From Carboxylicivirga litoralis (GTDB lineage Bacteria > Bacteroidota > Bacteroidia > Bacteroidales > Marinilabiliaceae): a stretch of 64,000 nt of DNA. Positions within the stretch are counted from its first letter, which is position 1. Every line of letters begins with the position of its first letter. The notes below the pieces were generated by a model. It had not been told where the DNA came from. It saw nothing but the letters and a program-made list of their open reading frames with translations, and ran no database searches. The stretch lies in contig NZ_JAFMVC010000021.1 of NCBI RefSeq assembly GCF_025499605.1, positions 1 through 64,000 on the forward strand, in the 5' to 3' direction. Shown here one piece after another: positions 55,023 to 63,785 of this stretch. Made by a program: the position numbers and the translations under genes.

Positions 55023-56537
55023 ATGAAGAAGTTACACCTATTCATATTAAAAAGTTATTTGGGTCCTTTGACCATGACTTTCTTTATATCCTTATTTATC
55101 CTGGTAATGCAGTTTTTGTGGCGTTATGTAGATGATTTAGTAGGTAAAGGACTGGACTTTTTCACCTTGGGCGAATTACTGTTTTATGCCTCGGTACAGG
55201 TAATACCTATGGCTTTGCCTTTAGCTATTTTGTTAGCATCGCTTATGACCTTTGGTAGCTTAGGCGAGAACTACGAGCTAACAGCTATTAAAGCTTCGGG
55301 GGTATCCTTGCTTCGAACAATGAAACCGCTAATCTGGGTGACTATTATTATTTCGGTGCTGGCTTTTGGCTTCTCAAACAATGTGCTGCCATGGGCCAAT
55401 CTAAAACTATACACACTCTTATGGTCGGTAAAACAAAAGAAACCTGAATTAGAGATTAAAGAGCAGATTTTCTACGATGGCATTGAAGATTTCAGAATAA
55501 AGATTAGCAGTAAAGACCCGGAAACAGGTCTGATGAAAGACGTCATGATCTATGATCATCGCGACAATAGAAATCCCAATTCCAATGTTACCTTAGCTGA
55601 TTCGGGCAAACTACAAATCGCCAAAGACAATGGCTTTATGAAGCTTACCCTGATGGATGGTGTACGCTTTGAAGAAAACGTGCAAAACCAAAACAGACGC
55701 CTGGATAATCGTGCACAGCAACGCTTCAGAAAGGATAAGTTTAAGCGACAGACAGCTTTATTCGAGATGGAAGGTCATAATCTGGAACGTTCAGACGAGC
55801 AACTTTTTTCCAGCCACGACCGGATGAAAAACCTGGCACAGCTGCGCGATGGCATAGATACCTTAAACTATCAGAAGGGAGAGGTTGTAAGCGGTATTAG
55901 TAAACAAACTGATAACTTCTATTTTCAACAACGTCGTTATTACCAACGTCGCAATAAGGAAGCTCCAAAGGTTTCTATTGACTCTAGTCTAGTACTTAAC
56001 TACGACTCGTTGTTCCAATCGATGAGCACACACCAGCAAATGATTGCTATTGAAGGTGCCAAACGACAGGTACAGGATAACCGCAGCCAGCTGGAAGGTA
56101 AATTAAGTCGTTATCGTAATTATCAAAACAAAATAACCAAGCACTACATGGAAGTGCATCGTAAGTTCACCCTTTCCTTTGCCTGCTTTATCTTTTTCTT
56201 TATTGGAGCCCCACTGGGAGCTATTATCCGCAAAGGAGGATTGGGCATGCCAGTGGTTATTTCTGTTTTGTTCTTTATTTTTTACTACATAGTCGATACA
56301 CTGGGCGTTAAGTTTGCCAAAGAAGGTGCCTGGCAGGTATACCAGGGTATGTGGTTATCGTCAGCCATATTGTTCCCACTCGGTGCATTTTTAACCTATA
56401 AGTCGGCTACTGACTCTACATTGCTGAATGCAGATGCTTACATCATTTTCTTCCAAAAATTGTTTAAGCGTGAAAAATTCGACCTGCAAAACAGACTAGA
56501 CAAAGAGAAAGAGGATGAAAGAAAAATTGAAGCGTAA
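55023..56537 (+). CDS. LptF/LptG-family permease (second of tandem pair)
   Basis: A 504-aa paralogue of the preceding permease: the same N-terminal pattern (MKKLHLFILKSYLGPLTM) and C-terminal GAPLGAIIRKGGLGMPVV. The periplasmic part is longer, and a charged tail (KEKEDERKIEA) ends the protein. I moved the start to the ATG at 55023, aligned with the paralogue, instead of an upstream in-frame GTG at 55002. The two genes look like an LptF-LptG pair or a recent duplication; the proteins remain clearly similar but have diverged in the periplasmic domain. Confidence 0.92.
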   Translation: MKKLHLFILKSYLGPLTMTFFISLFILVMQFLWRYVDDLVGKGLDFFTLGELLFYASVQVIPMALPLAILLASLMTFGSLGENYELTAIKASGVSLLRTMKPLIWVTIIISVLAFGFSNNVLPWANLKLYTLLWSVKQKKPELEIKEQIFYDGIEDFRIKISSKDPETGLMKDVMIYDHRDNRNPNSNVTLADSGKLQIAKDNGFMKLTLMDGVRFEENVQNQNRRLDNRAQQRFRKDKFKRQTALFEMEGHNLERSDEQLFSSHDRMKNLAQLRDGIDTLNYQKGEVVSGISKQTDNFYFQQRRYYQRRNKEAPKVSIDSSLVLNYDSLFQSMSTHQQMIAIEGAKRQVQDNRSQLEGKLSRYRNYQNKITKHYMEVHRKFTLSFACFIFFFIGAPLGAIIRKGGLGMPVVISVLFFIFYYIVDTLGVKFAKEGAWQVYQGMWLSSAILFPLGAFLTYKSATDSTLLNADAYIIFFQKLFKREKFDLQNRLDKEKEDERKIEA

Positions 56538-56633
56538 AGCACTAATTTTCATTTAAAAGCTGAATTAAAGCCACTTGAACAATTAAAATTGTCCATTATC
56601 ATATGAATCTGCCGCTAAGACCTGAGGCATTTC

Positions 56634-56664
56634 ATTGTTTTGGTATTTAAATTCATTAATTTTG
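56634..56664 (+). promoter_or_regulatory. ribBA promoter
   Basis: ATTG at 56634-56637 and TAATTTTG at 56657-56664 are separated by 19 nt. The leader is only about 35 nt, too short for an FMN riboswitch, and none is seen. Confidence 0.6.
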
Positions 56665-56705
56665 CAGTCCCATAATGGGCAACACTGTCAAAATAGTTAT
56701 ATAAA

Positions 56706-57950
56706 ATGTCAGCAGAACAAGAGCTAAAATTGAATTCAATACCTGAAGCTATTGAAGCAATTAAAAATGGTGAGTTAATAATTGTGGTTGATGATGAAGA
56801 TCGTGAAAACGAAGGTGATTTTATTGCAGCTGCAGAATTAATGACGCCAGAGAAGGTAAACTTCATGGCAACACATGGTCGTGGATTAATTTGTACACCA
56901 TTAACAGAAGAGCGATGCGAGGAGTTGGAGTTAGACTTAATGGTTGGTAAAAACACGGCGAGTCATGCGACTCCATTTACTGTTTCTGTTGATTTATTAG
57001 GATACGGATGTACCACTGGTATTTCTGCTTCTGACAGAGCTAAAACCATTTTAGCTTTGACGAATCCGGATACTAAACCGGAAGAGCTGGGTCGTCCGGG
57101 ACATATATTCCCACTTAAAGCTAAAAACCGAGGTGTTTTACGCCGAGCAGGTCACACCGAAGCAGGCGTTGACTTAGCACGTTTAGCCGACCTACAACCA
57201 GCAGCTGTGTTAGTTGAGATTTTGAACGAAGACGGCACCATGGCTCGCTTGCCTCAATTGGTGAAGATTGCCGAAAAATTCAATCTGAAAATTATTACCA
57301 TCAAAGATTTGATTGCTTACCGTCTGAAAAAAGAAAGCTTAATCATTAAAGGCGTTGAAGTGAACTTACCAACAACGCATGGTAATTTCCATCTGATTCC
57401 ATTTAAACAAAAATCGAATGGCTTGGAGCACGTGGCCTTGATTAAAGGTGAGTGGAAAGAAGATGAACCTATTTTAGTGCGTGTGCATTCATCATGTGCT
57501 ACCGGCGATATTTTTGGCTCCTTACGATGCGAGTGTGGCGAGCAACTCCAGAAAGCCATGGAAATCATTGAAAAAGAAGGCAAAGGAGTGGTTGTCTATA
57601 TGAATCAGGAAGGTCGTGGCATTGGCCTGATGAACAAGATTGCAGCTTATAAACTGCAGGAAGAAGGCCTTGATACAGTGGATGCTAATATTGAGCTGGG
57701 CTTTGACGAAGATGAGCGTGATTATGGTGTTGGAGCACAAATCCTGCGCGAGTTAGGCGTTGGCAAAATGCGCTTAATGTCAAATAACCCGATTAAACGA
57801 ATTGGGTTAGAAGGTTATGGCTTGGAAGTGGTTGAAAATATACCTATCGAAATCACACCAAACCCACATAATGAGTTTTACATGAAGACCAAAAAAGAAC
57901 GCATGGGGCATAACCTGGAGTTCTTTAAATACAATAAAAATAACGACTAA
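56706..57950 (+). CDS. ribBA: Bifunctional DHBP synthase / GTP cyclohydrolase II
   Basis: A 414-aa fusion enzyme of riboflavin synthesis. The N-terminal half (about 8-205) is 3,4-dihydroxy-2-butanone 4-phosphate synthase with [11 protein letters not shown] and the acidic/His metal site. The C-terminal half (about 210-400) is GTP cyclohydrolase II with the zinc site [15 protein letters not shown]. The GCH II half keeps the catalytic segment [13 protein letters not shown], so both activities are expected. It stands alone between a clear promoter and a terminator. Confidence 0.96.
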   Translation: MSAEQELKLNSIPEAIEAIKNGELIIVVDDEDRENEGDFIAAAELMTPEKVNFMATHGRGLICTPLTEERCEELELDLMVGKNTASHATPFTVSVDLLGYGCTTGISASDRAKTILALTNPDTKPEELGRPGHIFPLKAKNRGVLRRAGHTEAGVDLARLADLQPAAVLVEILNEDGTMARLPQLVKIAEKFNLKIITIKDLIAYRLKKESLIIKGVEVNLPTTHGNFHLIPFKQKSNGLEHVALIKGEWKEDEPILVRVHSSCATGDIFGSLRCECGEQLQKAMEIIEKEGKGVVVYMNQEGRGIGLMNKIAAYKLQEEGLDTVDANIELGFDEDERDYGVGAQILRELGVGKMRLMSNNPIKRIGLEGYGLEVVENIPIEITPNPHNEFYMKTKKERMGHNLEFFKYNKNND

Positions 57951-57967
57951 ACAGCGTTATTAAGCTT

Positions 57968-57994
57968 AAAAGGAGACAAACGTCTCCTTTTTTT
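57968..57994 (+). terminator. ribBA terminator
   Basis: AAAAGGAGAC pairs with GTCTCCTTTT around AAAC, followed by a T-run, 17 nt after the ribBA stop. Confidence 0.88.
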
Positions 57995-58047
57995 ATGCCC
58001 TATTGTAAACATATTTTTAGTTGATGTGTTTCATTAAATAAGAGGTG

Positions 58048-58145
58048 CTGGTGGTAGCCATTACTTATTTCTGCGGTCAAGTAATATGATCATTCATGGG
58101 TGTGATTAGTGATAAGTTTGAAAATGATCATGTTGGCTCCACCAG
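58048..58145. other. Predicted three-way-junction element
   Basis: An outer stem CTGGTGG(T)AGCCA (58048-58060) pairs with TGGCTCCACCAG (58134-58145), 12 bp with one bulged T. Inside are two hairpins: TTACTT/AAGTAA (58061-58066 with 58079-58084) and ATGATCATT/AATGATCAT (58086-58094 with 58123-58131, 9 bp). It lies 18 nt past the minus-strand stop of the PNGase F-like gene and after the ribBA terminator. It may be a structured RNA tail, a small mobile repeat with terminal inverted repeats, or a protein-binding site. Both strands could fold. Confidence 0.7.
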
Positions 58146-58163
58146 TTTCTTTTAGTTATCTCA

Positions 58164-60089
58164 TCAATACTTTAAACTCCCCTTGATCACCTTATTAAAT
58201 CGACGATTCATTTTGTGCTCGCCATTAATGTAAATCTGCATCACATAACGGCCGTTTTCAAGATGACGCAAGTCAAGTCCTCTTTGGGTATCTTTTAAGT
58301 CTGTAAATTCATGCTTTTCAATATACTTGCCATCCTTTATAATTCGCAAAGTCATGGTTGATACCACATTCGTTGTGATATAGACAGTGGCAAATTCTTC
58401 AACCATACGTGGAAAAATATTAACTGACAGGTGCGAACGAGTAGTATCCACCTGGAAATCATCCTTGGTTTGGAAAGCATAATACAATCCATTTCCACAG
58501 TCACTTTCAAATAATTTAATCAAATTACCTTCCGCATCTTTTAAACGCAGGCGACCATAACCGGCCTTTGCCATATACCAAAATTCCAAACCTGTACCGG
58601 CCGTATCGGTCAATTGCATAAAGTATTTACCTTCGGGTAGCTTTAATGTATCCAGGTAGGTGGTGTCTGGCTTCAAGTCAATTGGCTGCTTATTATAGAT
58701 GGTATCGCCGGCACTACTCACAATGAACAAAGCATTTTCTTCTGGTTGCCTATTCGTTTTAAAATCAACCACAAAACTGGATGGCAGTGTTGGTATTGGC
58801 ATAAATTCAGACATCATACTGTTATCGCCTTCCCATTCATCTTCTTCACCATTGGGCTCGCTCAACACAACCGAAAACTCATTGACGCCTTCCTTTGAAT
58901 CCACCTCTCCCGGTAAGGTGATGGTGGTGGCCTCATAGAAATCCAATTCACCCGTCCATTCATAGGTTTTCGACTCGAATCCTTTGGTTTGATAAACAAT
59001 AATTAAACGAAGAAGCGCTTCACTACCCAGATTTCGAATTTTGATGATAGGATTAAAACCGATTGGGTTAAAACGATTATAATTATCCTTCCGATTCGGT
59101 GCAATTATCTCCTCAATGACCACATCATGCTTATGATTAGGAGCCGCATACTGAATAAAGAAAGAGGAGATTTGTTCCTTTGGCTGATTGATGTTATTGG
59201 CGGTAAAGGGTTGCATTCTCAAATCAACCGAGTGCTTTTTACGGGCCAGTGGTACATCCACAATATCAGGCGTTTGCAAATCACCCGGACACCAATAACC
59301 CCGGTCAAAAATCCATGTCCCTCCTTGTGGATACAAAGGGTTATCACCACATTCTTTCCACAAATTACGATGGTCCACCACCTCACCATCAAACAACATC
59401 TCGCGCCAACGGGTACAAAACTCGCTACAGCCATTCTCCTTATCCATTCCATGACCCGTTTGCTGAATTCTATATCGCCCAAAATGACTGGTAGCTTCCT
59501 TTTTGATCGTTATTGGCTTGAGGCTTTTCTCAATATCATTTTTAGGGTTTCCATACTGAAAACCACCTGTCCATAATTTATCCAGCTTCACAAAATCAGC
59601 GACTTGAGGACCGTACAAAACCTCAAAGTTGATGCTTAAATCCCAACCCAGCTCGGGCGACTCGTAACCCGAATGGACGTATTCTATTTCAACACTATCA
59701 CGCAGAAAGGCCTGAAAATCGGTTACATCAACGCTCCAGGTATAATTCCAGCCCTCTTTAAAGTTACTGCCATAAGGCGTTAACATACGACCTATTTCAT
59801 AGTCTAGCATTTTTCCATTTTCACCTCCCTGACGTAGAATCTTAATACGATCCATATAATCCCAATGAGCTATAGCACGATCTTCCGGATAAGCCAGTGT
59901 CAGGTTCATCATAACCCGCCTTACTTCTTTGTCAGGTGAAGGAAATTCGCCCCATTGTTTAAAGCTCTTCCACCCTTGCGATGGATCGGTGACAATAGTT
60001 ACTCTATCATGTGTATTAATGATTTGTGTTTGAGCCTGTACTGCAGAGCTCAGCAGTAAAAGCGACAGAAGAAAGAATACTTGTTTCAT
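58164..60089 (-). CDS. PNGase F-like exported protein with T9SS-like tail
   Basis: A 641-aa exported protein with a signal peptide ending in SAVQAQ. Residues about 20-340 resemble the PNGase F N- and C-terminal jelly-roll domains, which remove N-glycans from glycoproteins by hydrolysing the asparagine amide. Asp77 in HWDYMDRIKI matches the position of the essential Asp60 of PNGase F. The region 340-545 is beta-rich and not assigned. The last 80 residues (NIFPRMVEEF, LENGRYVMQIYING, NKVIK) look like a type A sorting domain of the type IX secretion system. It is followed by the structured element at 58048. Confidence 0.8.
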   Translation of the reverse strand: MKQVFFLLSLLLLSSAVQAQTQIINTHDRVTIVTDPSQGWKSFKQWGEFPSPDKEVRRVMMNLTLAYPEDRAIAHWDYMDRIKILRQGGENGKMLDYEIGRMLTPYGSNFKEGWNYTWSVDVTDFQAFLRDSVEIEYVHSGYESPELGWDLSINFEVLYGPQVADFVKLDKLWTGGFQYGNPKNDIEKSLKPITIKKEATSHFGRYRIQQTGHGMDKENGCSEFCTRWREMLFDGEVVDHRNLWKECGDNPLYPQGGTWIFDRGYWCPGDLQTPDIVDVPLARKKHSVDLRMQPFTANNINQPKEQISSFFIQYAAPNHKHDVVIEEIIAPNRKDNYNRFNPIGFNPIIKIRNLGSEALLRLIIVYQTKGFESKTYEWTGELDFYEATTITLPGEVDSKEGVNEFSVVLSEPNGEEDEWEGDNSMMSEFMPIPTLPSSFVVDFKTNRQPEENALFIVSSAGDTIYNKQPIDLKPDTTYLDTLKLPEGKYFMQLTDTAGTGLEFWYMAKAGYGRLRLKDAEGNLIKLFESDCGNGLYYAFQTKDDFQVDTTRSHLSVNIFPRMVEEFATVYITTNVVSTMTLRIIKDGKYIEKHEFTDLKDTQRGLDLRHLENGRYVMQIYINGEHKMNRRFNKVIKGSLKY

Positions 60090-60296
60090 TGTTTATATGT
60101 TTGTTTATCAATGGCATCATACTACGCCTTACAACTCAATGGAGCGTATACTTAGCAATATAACACCTTAGATCATTCGCATCAAATGCTTTGATACGCT
60201 TTAAACATATGACCATATGAAATGAAAATGAGGTGAAACAATGATTGAAAAAGTTCTTATAAATAGTAACTGAACCATTCCTTTATCCCAATCAAA

Positions 60297-61376
60297 TTAT
60301 CTCAAAATAACGACTCCCGAACAAGCATCATGCGTGGCACCGGTAACCGTTTTTAAACAATTAACTTCCCCCCTGTAACGCAACACACCTAACAAGGCAA
60401 ATATTAAGGCTTCTTTGTAATTCACTAATTGTTTTTCGGGGATGATAACCTGTGTTTTGCAATGCTGTTTTATTAAGTCCATTAAAAACAAATTAAACAC
60501 GCCTCCTCCGGTAAATAGTAAGGTCCCTTTGCTAGTATATCGGTTTAAATCATTGGAAATAACCCGGGCAAAATGCTCATAGCAAGTTCGTATTACATCT
60601 GGCAAATCATGTGAATCATACTTATTTACGATGGGCCAAAATGAATTATCAACCCACTCTTGTGCTAACGACTTTGGGGCGGTTTGTTGATAATAAGGCA
60701 ACTCATTAAGCTCTTGAAGCAAAACTTGAATAATCTTTCCTTGAAGGCCTATGGCACCATTTTCATCCATTGACAAACCCATTTTTCCGACCAGGCGATT
60801 AATGACAAAGTTGGCCGGACAAATATCCCAGGCTCTGCGCACTCCATCGATATCGCACGATACATTAACAAATCCACCTATATTAACACAGGCCTCGTAT
60901 TCTGAAAACAACAATTGGTCACCAATAGGTACCAGTGGTGCTCCCTGCCCATTTAAGCAAACATCAAGACTCCTAAAGTCAGACACGGTTGAAACGCCGG
61001 TAATAGCAGCAATCATATTACCATCGCCCAATTGAAAATTAAATTGGTTTTGAGGTTCATGAAAGACGGTATGACCATGTGAGGCAATCAAATCGGGCGG
61101 TGTACTCTCATCTTTAAGAAAATCATGTACGGCGGATCCAAGCCACTTGCCATAGTTACGATGCAACAACATCAACTCCTTACCAGATAAATTCGGAGAC
61201 CCTTTTAATCGTTCTCTCCACTCTGCTGAATAGTCAATGGTTTCACTCCTTTTGATGTCAAAAACCCACTTATTATCACGCTTCTCCAACTGGCATAAAA
61301 CCATGTCCAAACCATCTAATGAAGTCCCTGACATTAATCCAACGCAACAATACGAATTCTTTATTTGTTTTATCAT
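60297..61376 (-). CDS. anmK: Anhydro-N-acetylmuramic acid kinase
   Basis: A 359-aa sugar kinase that converts 1,6-anhydro-MurNAc to MurNAc 6-phosphate during peptidoglycan recycling. The family start MSGTSLDGLD (15-24), SDFRSLDVCLNGQGAPLVPIGD and the ATP-site GGGVFNLFLM are clear. Length is normal. It is divergent from the dihydroorotate-dehydrogenase-like gene. It is a single-gene unit as far as can be seen. Confidence 0.95.
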   Translation of the reverse strand: MIKQIKNSYCCVGLMSGTSLDGLDMVLCQLEKRDNKWVFDIKRSETIDYSAEWRERLKGSPNLSGKELMLLHRNYGKWLGSAVHDFLKDESTPPDLIASHGHTVFHEPQNQFNFQLGDGNMIAAITGVSTVSDFRSLDVCLNGQGAPLVPIGDQLLFSEYEACVNIGGFVNVSCDIDGVRRAWDICPANFVINRLVGKMGLSMDENGAIGLQGKIIQVLLQELNELPYYQQTAPKSLAQEWVDNSFWPIVNKYDSHDLPDVIRTCYEHFARVISNDLNRYTSKGTLLFTGGGVFNLFLMDLIKQHCKTQVIIPEKQLVNYKEALIFALLGVLRYRGEVNCLKTVTGATHDACSGVVILR

Positions 61377-61454
61377 GGCAAACTGTCTTCAGTCCTTTAA
61401 AGGTGTGAAGATTTTTATTTAGAAAACCCTTTTTTCAACAAAAATTCTAAAATT

Positions 61455-62441
61455 ATGCCCGACATTACCACCACTTACCTAGGACTTAAATTGAAGAGTC
61501 CGATAATTGCAGCAAGCTCCGGCTTGACCAATTCATTAGAAGACATTAAGAAAATTGAAAAAGCCGGTGCGGGGGCCGTTGTACTTAAATCGCTTTTTGA
61601 AGAGGAAATTGTAACAGAAATGGAGCGCGATTTACATCGCTTGCACTCTGAGAACCATCTCTATCCTGAAACAATGGATTATTACGATACCTTTGATGTA
61701 GAAAACACCTTAAGTGATTACCTGAAACTAGTGACAGACTGCAAAAAGGAAGTAAATATTCCGGTAATAGCCAGCATTAACTGTATTACCTCTCACAACT
61801 GGCCATCCTATGCGCGCACTTTACAAGATGCAGGTGCAGACGCCATTGAACTAAACATCTTTACTTTACCATCGGACACTGATCGCAAAGGAGAAGATAC
61901 TGAAAAGGTTTATTTTGATGTTATTAAAGCGGTTTTAAAAGAAGTTAGCATTCCGGTTTCTATAAAAATCAGCCATTACTTTTCAAACCTGGCCGATATG
62001 ATAACTCGTTTATCAATAACAGGCATTGCAGGCATGACCTTATTCAACCGCTTTTATTCCCCTGATATTGATGTAGATAATCTGGAAGTTATTCCTACTC
62101 ATATTTTTAGCCAGGAATATGAATATACGATGCCACTGCGCTGGATTGCCATTACTTCCAACCGCGTTGATTGTGATTTAGCAGCTACAACAGGTATCCA
62201 TGATTCGAGAACAGCAATTAAGATGTTGCTGGCAGGAGCTCAGGTTGTACAAATGGCCAGTGCACTTTATAAAAATGGGGTTGATTATATCGAGCGCTAT
62301 AATCATGAGATTGAAAAGTGGATGGATAAACATAATTTCAATACAATTGCCGACTTCCAGGGTTCACTAAGTCAATCCAATGCTGCGAATCCTGCGGGTT
62401 ATTTACGTGTTCAGTTTATGAAGCACTTTAGTCAAAAGTAA
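61455..62441 (+). CDS. Dihydroorotate dehydrogenase-like protein
   Basis: A 328-aa FMN-binding TIM-barrel protein of the DHOD family. The first strand reads TTYLGLKLKSPIIAASSGLTNSLEDIKKIEKAGAG, and FMN-contact regions include IKISHY and the GAQVVQMASALYKNG phosphate site. The active-site Cys or Ser expected in SINCITSHNW-like segment is close to Class 1 DHOD. It may catalyse orotate synthesis or belong to the PreA-like pyrimidine reductases; the normal pyrD gene may be elsewhere. A long terminator follows. Confidence 0.85.
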   Translation: MPDITTTYLGLKLKSPIIAASSGLTNSLEDIKKIEKAGAGAVVLKSLFEEEIVTEMERDLHRLHSENHLYPETMDYYDTFDVENTLSDYLKLVTDCKKEVNIPVIASINCITSHNWPSYARTLQDAGADAIELNIFTLPSDTDRKGEDTEKVYFDVIKAVLKEVSIPVSIKISHYFSNLADMITRLSITGIAGMTLFNRFYSPDIDVDNLEVIPTHIFSQEYEYTMPLRWIAITSNRVDCDLAATTGIHDSRTAIKMLLAGAQVVQMASALYKNGVDYIERYNHEIEKWMDKHNFNTIADFQGSLSQSNAANPAGYLRVQFMKHFSQK

Positions 62442-62461
62442 TTCTCTCTTTAATATATTTT

Positions 62462-62510
62462 GGATCGCATCTTTATTTCAATGTCGAATATAAAGATGCG
62501 ATCCTTTTAT
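62462..62510 (+). terminator. Terminator of dihydroorotate dehydrogenase-like gene
   Basis: GGATCGCATCTTTAT (62462-62476) pairs with ATAAAGATGCGATCC (62490-62504), a perfect 15-bp stem, followed by a TTTTATT tail. Confidence 0.85.
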
Positions 62511-62535
62511 TAGGTCATCATCCAACAATTCCCTT

Positions 62536-62543
62536 TATCTTTG
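62536..62543 (+). promoter_or_regulatory. -7 box for DUF5522 gene and fmt
   Basis: TATCTTTG matches TAnnTTTG, 20 nt before the DUF5522 ATG, giving a leader of about 12 nt. The -33 element is not strong. Confidence 0.5.
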
Positions 62544-62562
62544 TCAATCAAAATAATCAATA

Positions 62563-62751
62563 ATGGATTTTGACGATTTTTACAGGTCATCACCTCTTGA
62601 AGAGAATGTCGATTTCTACATGGATCCAAGAGGTTTTAGAGTGATGACGGAGAAATACCTTAAAGAAAGAGGTTATTGTTGTGGAAACGGATGCAAACAT
62701 TGTCCTTATTTTCCTCCGCATACTAAAGGAAACAGAGAATTAAAAGAATAA
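62563..62751 (+). CDS. DUF5522 small cysteine-rich protein
   Basis: A 62-aa protein whose central part reads GYCCGNGCKHCPYFPP, four cysteines and a histidine in a 12-residue stretch. It resembles the DUF5522 family. The cluster could bind zinc or an iron-sulfur cluster, but no function is known. It is 19 nt upstream of fmt and shares its promoter, so a role in translation or a metal-dependent step in tRNA charging is conceivable but only positional. Confidence 0.8.
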   Translation: MDFDDFYRSSPLEENVDFYMDPRGFRVMTEKYLKERGYCCGNGCKHCPYFPPHTKGNRELKE

Positions 62752-62770
62752 GTGATAACTGATTATTACT

Positions 62771-63730
62771 ATGACTAAAAAGGATTTACGAATCGTATTT
62801 ATGGGCACGCCCGACTTTGCTGTTGAGAGTTTAAAAGCATTGGTTGAAAATAATTACAATATAGTTGGTGTGGTAACAGCACCCGATCGCCCAGCCGGAC
62901 GCGGACAAAAATTAAAGCAATCGCCAGTTAAAGAATATGCAGTATCGGCAGAAATACCGGTTTTACAACCTGAAAAGCTTAAGAATGAGACATTTCTTTC
63001 TGAGCTGAAAGCACTTCAGGCTGACCTGCAAATAATTGTTGCCTTCCGCATGTTGCCCGAAGTTGTTTGGAGTATGCCGCCCTTAGGTTCGTTTAACCTG
63101 CATGGTTCACTATTACCTCGCTACCGTGGTGCTGCCCCTATCAACTGGGCTGTTATCAACGGTGACAAAGAAACTGGTGTAACGACCTTCTTTTTAAAGC
63201 ATGAAATTGACACCGGTAACATCATTTATCAGGAAAAGATGCCGATTACTGATGATGACACAGCAGGCACGGTGCATGATAAGATGATGGTGCTAGGTGC
63301 TGGTCTGGTTATCAAAACGGTTAAAGCCATTGAAAACGAAACCGTTCAAGCTTTGCCACAAAGTAATGACGAAACCCAACTGAAACACGCACCAAAAATA
63401 TTTAAAGATGATTGTCGCATTGACTGGCAGAAAGATGCTGAATCCATTCGCAATCACATCCGCGGACTCTCTCCCTACCCCACAGCATGGACGGAATTTG
63501 CAATGAAAAATGGCAAACAAATCAGCTGTAAAGTCTTCTTTGCTGAAAGAATCGATGGTAAAGAACTAGCAGCTGGTCAATTTGAGTCTGACAATAAAAC
63601 CTACCTTAGCGTTGGTACTGGCAAAGGCGCATTAAATATTACTCACTTACAGATGGCTGGCAAAAAGCGGATGTCTATCGATGAGTTATTGCGCGGGTTT
63701 GACACAGAACAAATCCAGGGCATTCTGTAA
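62771..63730 (+). CDS. fmt: Methionyl-tRNA formyltransferase
   Basis: A 319-aa enzyme that formylates the methionine on initiator tRNA with 10-formyl-tetrahydrofolate. The catalytic HGSLLPRYRGAAPINW (111-126) with its Asn/His/Asp set, the start RIVFMGTPDFAVESL, and the C-terminal tRNA-binding domain (about 210-319) are complete. Co-transcribed with the DUF5522 gene. A hairpin follows. Confidence 0.96.
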   Translation: MTKKDLRIVFMGTPDFAVESLKALVENNYNIVGVVTAPDRPAGRGQKLKQSPVKEYAVSAEIPVLQPEKLKNETFLSELKALQADLQIIVAFRMLPEVVWSMPPLGSFNLHGSLLPRYRGAAPINWAVINGDKETGVTTFFLKHEIDTGNIIYQEKMPITDDDTAGTVHDKMMVLGAGLVIKTVKAIENETVQALPQSNDETQLKHAPKIFKDDCRIDWQKDAESIRNHIRGLSPYPTAWTEFAMKNGKQISCKVFFAERIDGKELAAGQFESDNKTYLSVGTGKGALNITHLQMAGKKRMSIDELLRGFDTEQIQGIL

Positions 63731-63732
63731 AT

Positions 63733-63767
63733 TAAAAGACCTTAAGGTTTTTGAAACCTTAAGGTCT
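63733..63767. terminator. Hairpin between fmt and LysM protein gene
   Basis: AGACCTTAAGGTTT (63737-63750) pairs with AAACCTTAAGGTCT (63754-63767) around TTG, a perfect 14-bp stem. On the minus strand it is followed by TTTTAATTT, so it should end the LysM protein transcript. It may also stop fmt. Confidence 0.7.
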
Positions 63768-63785
63768 AATTGTATGAAAATCATT

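Noticed and set aside
56665-56705. FMN riboswitch ahead of ribBA
   Set aside because: The predicted leader is about 35 nt, and the conserved RFN sequence blocks are absent.
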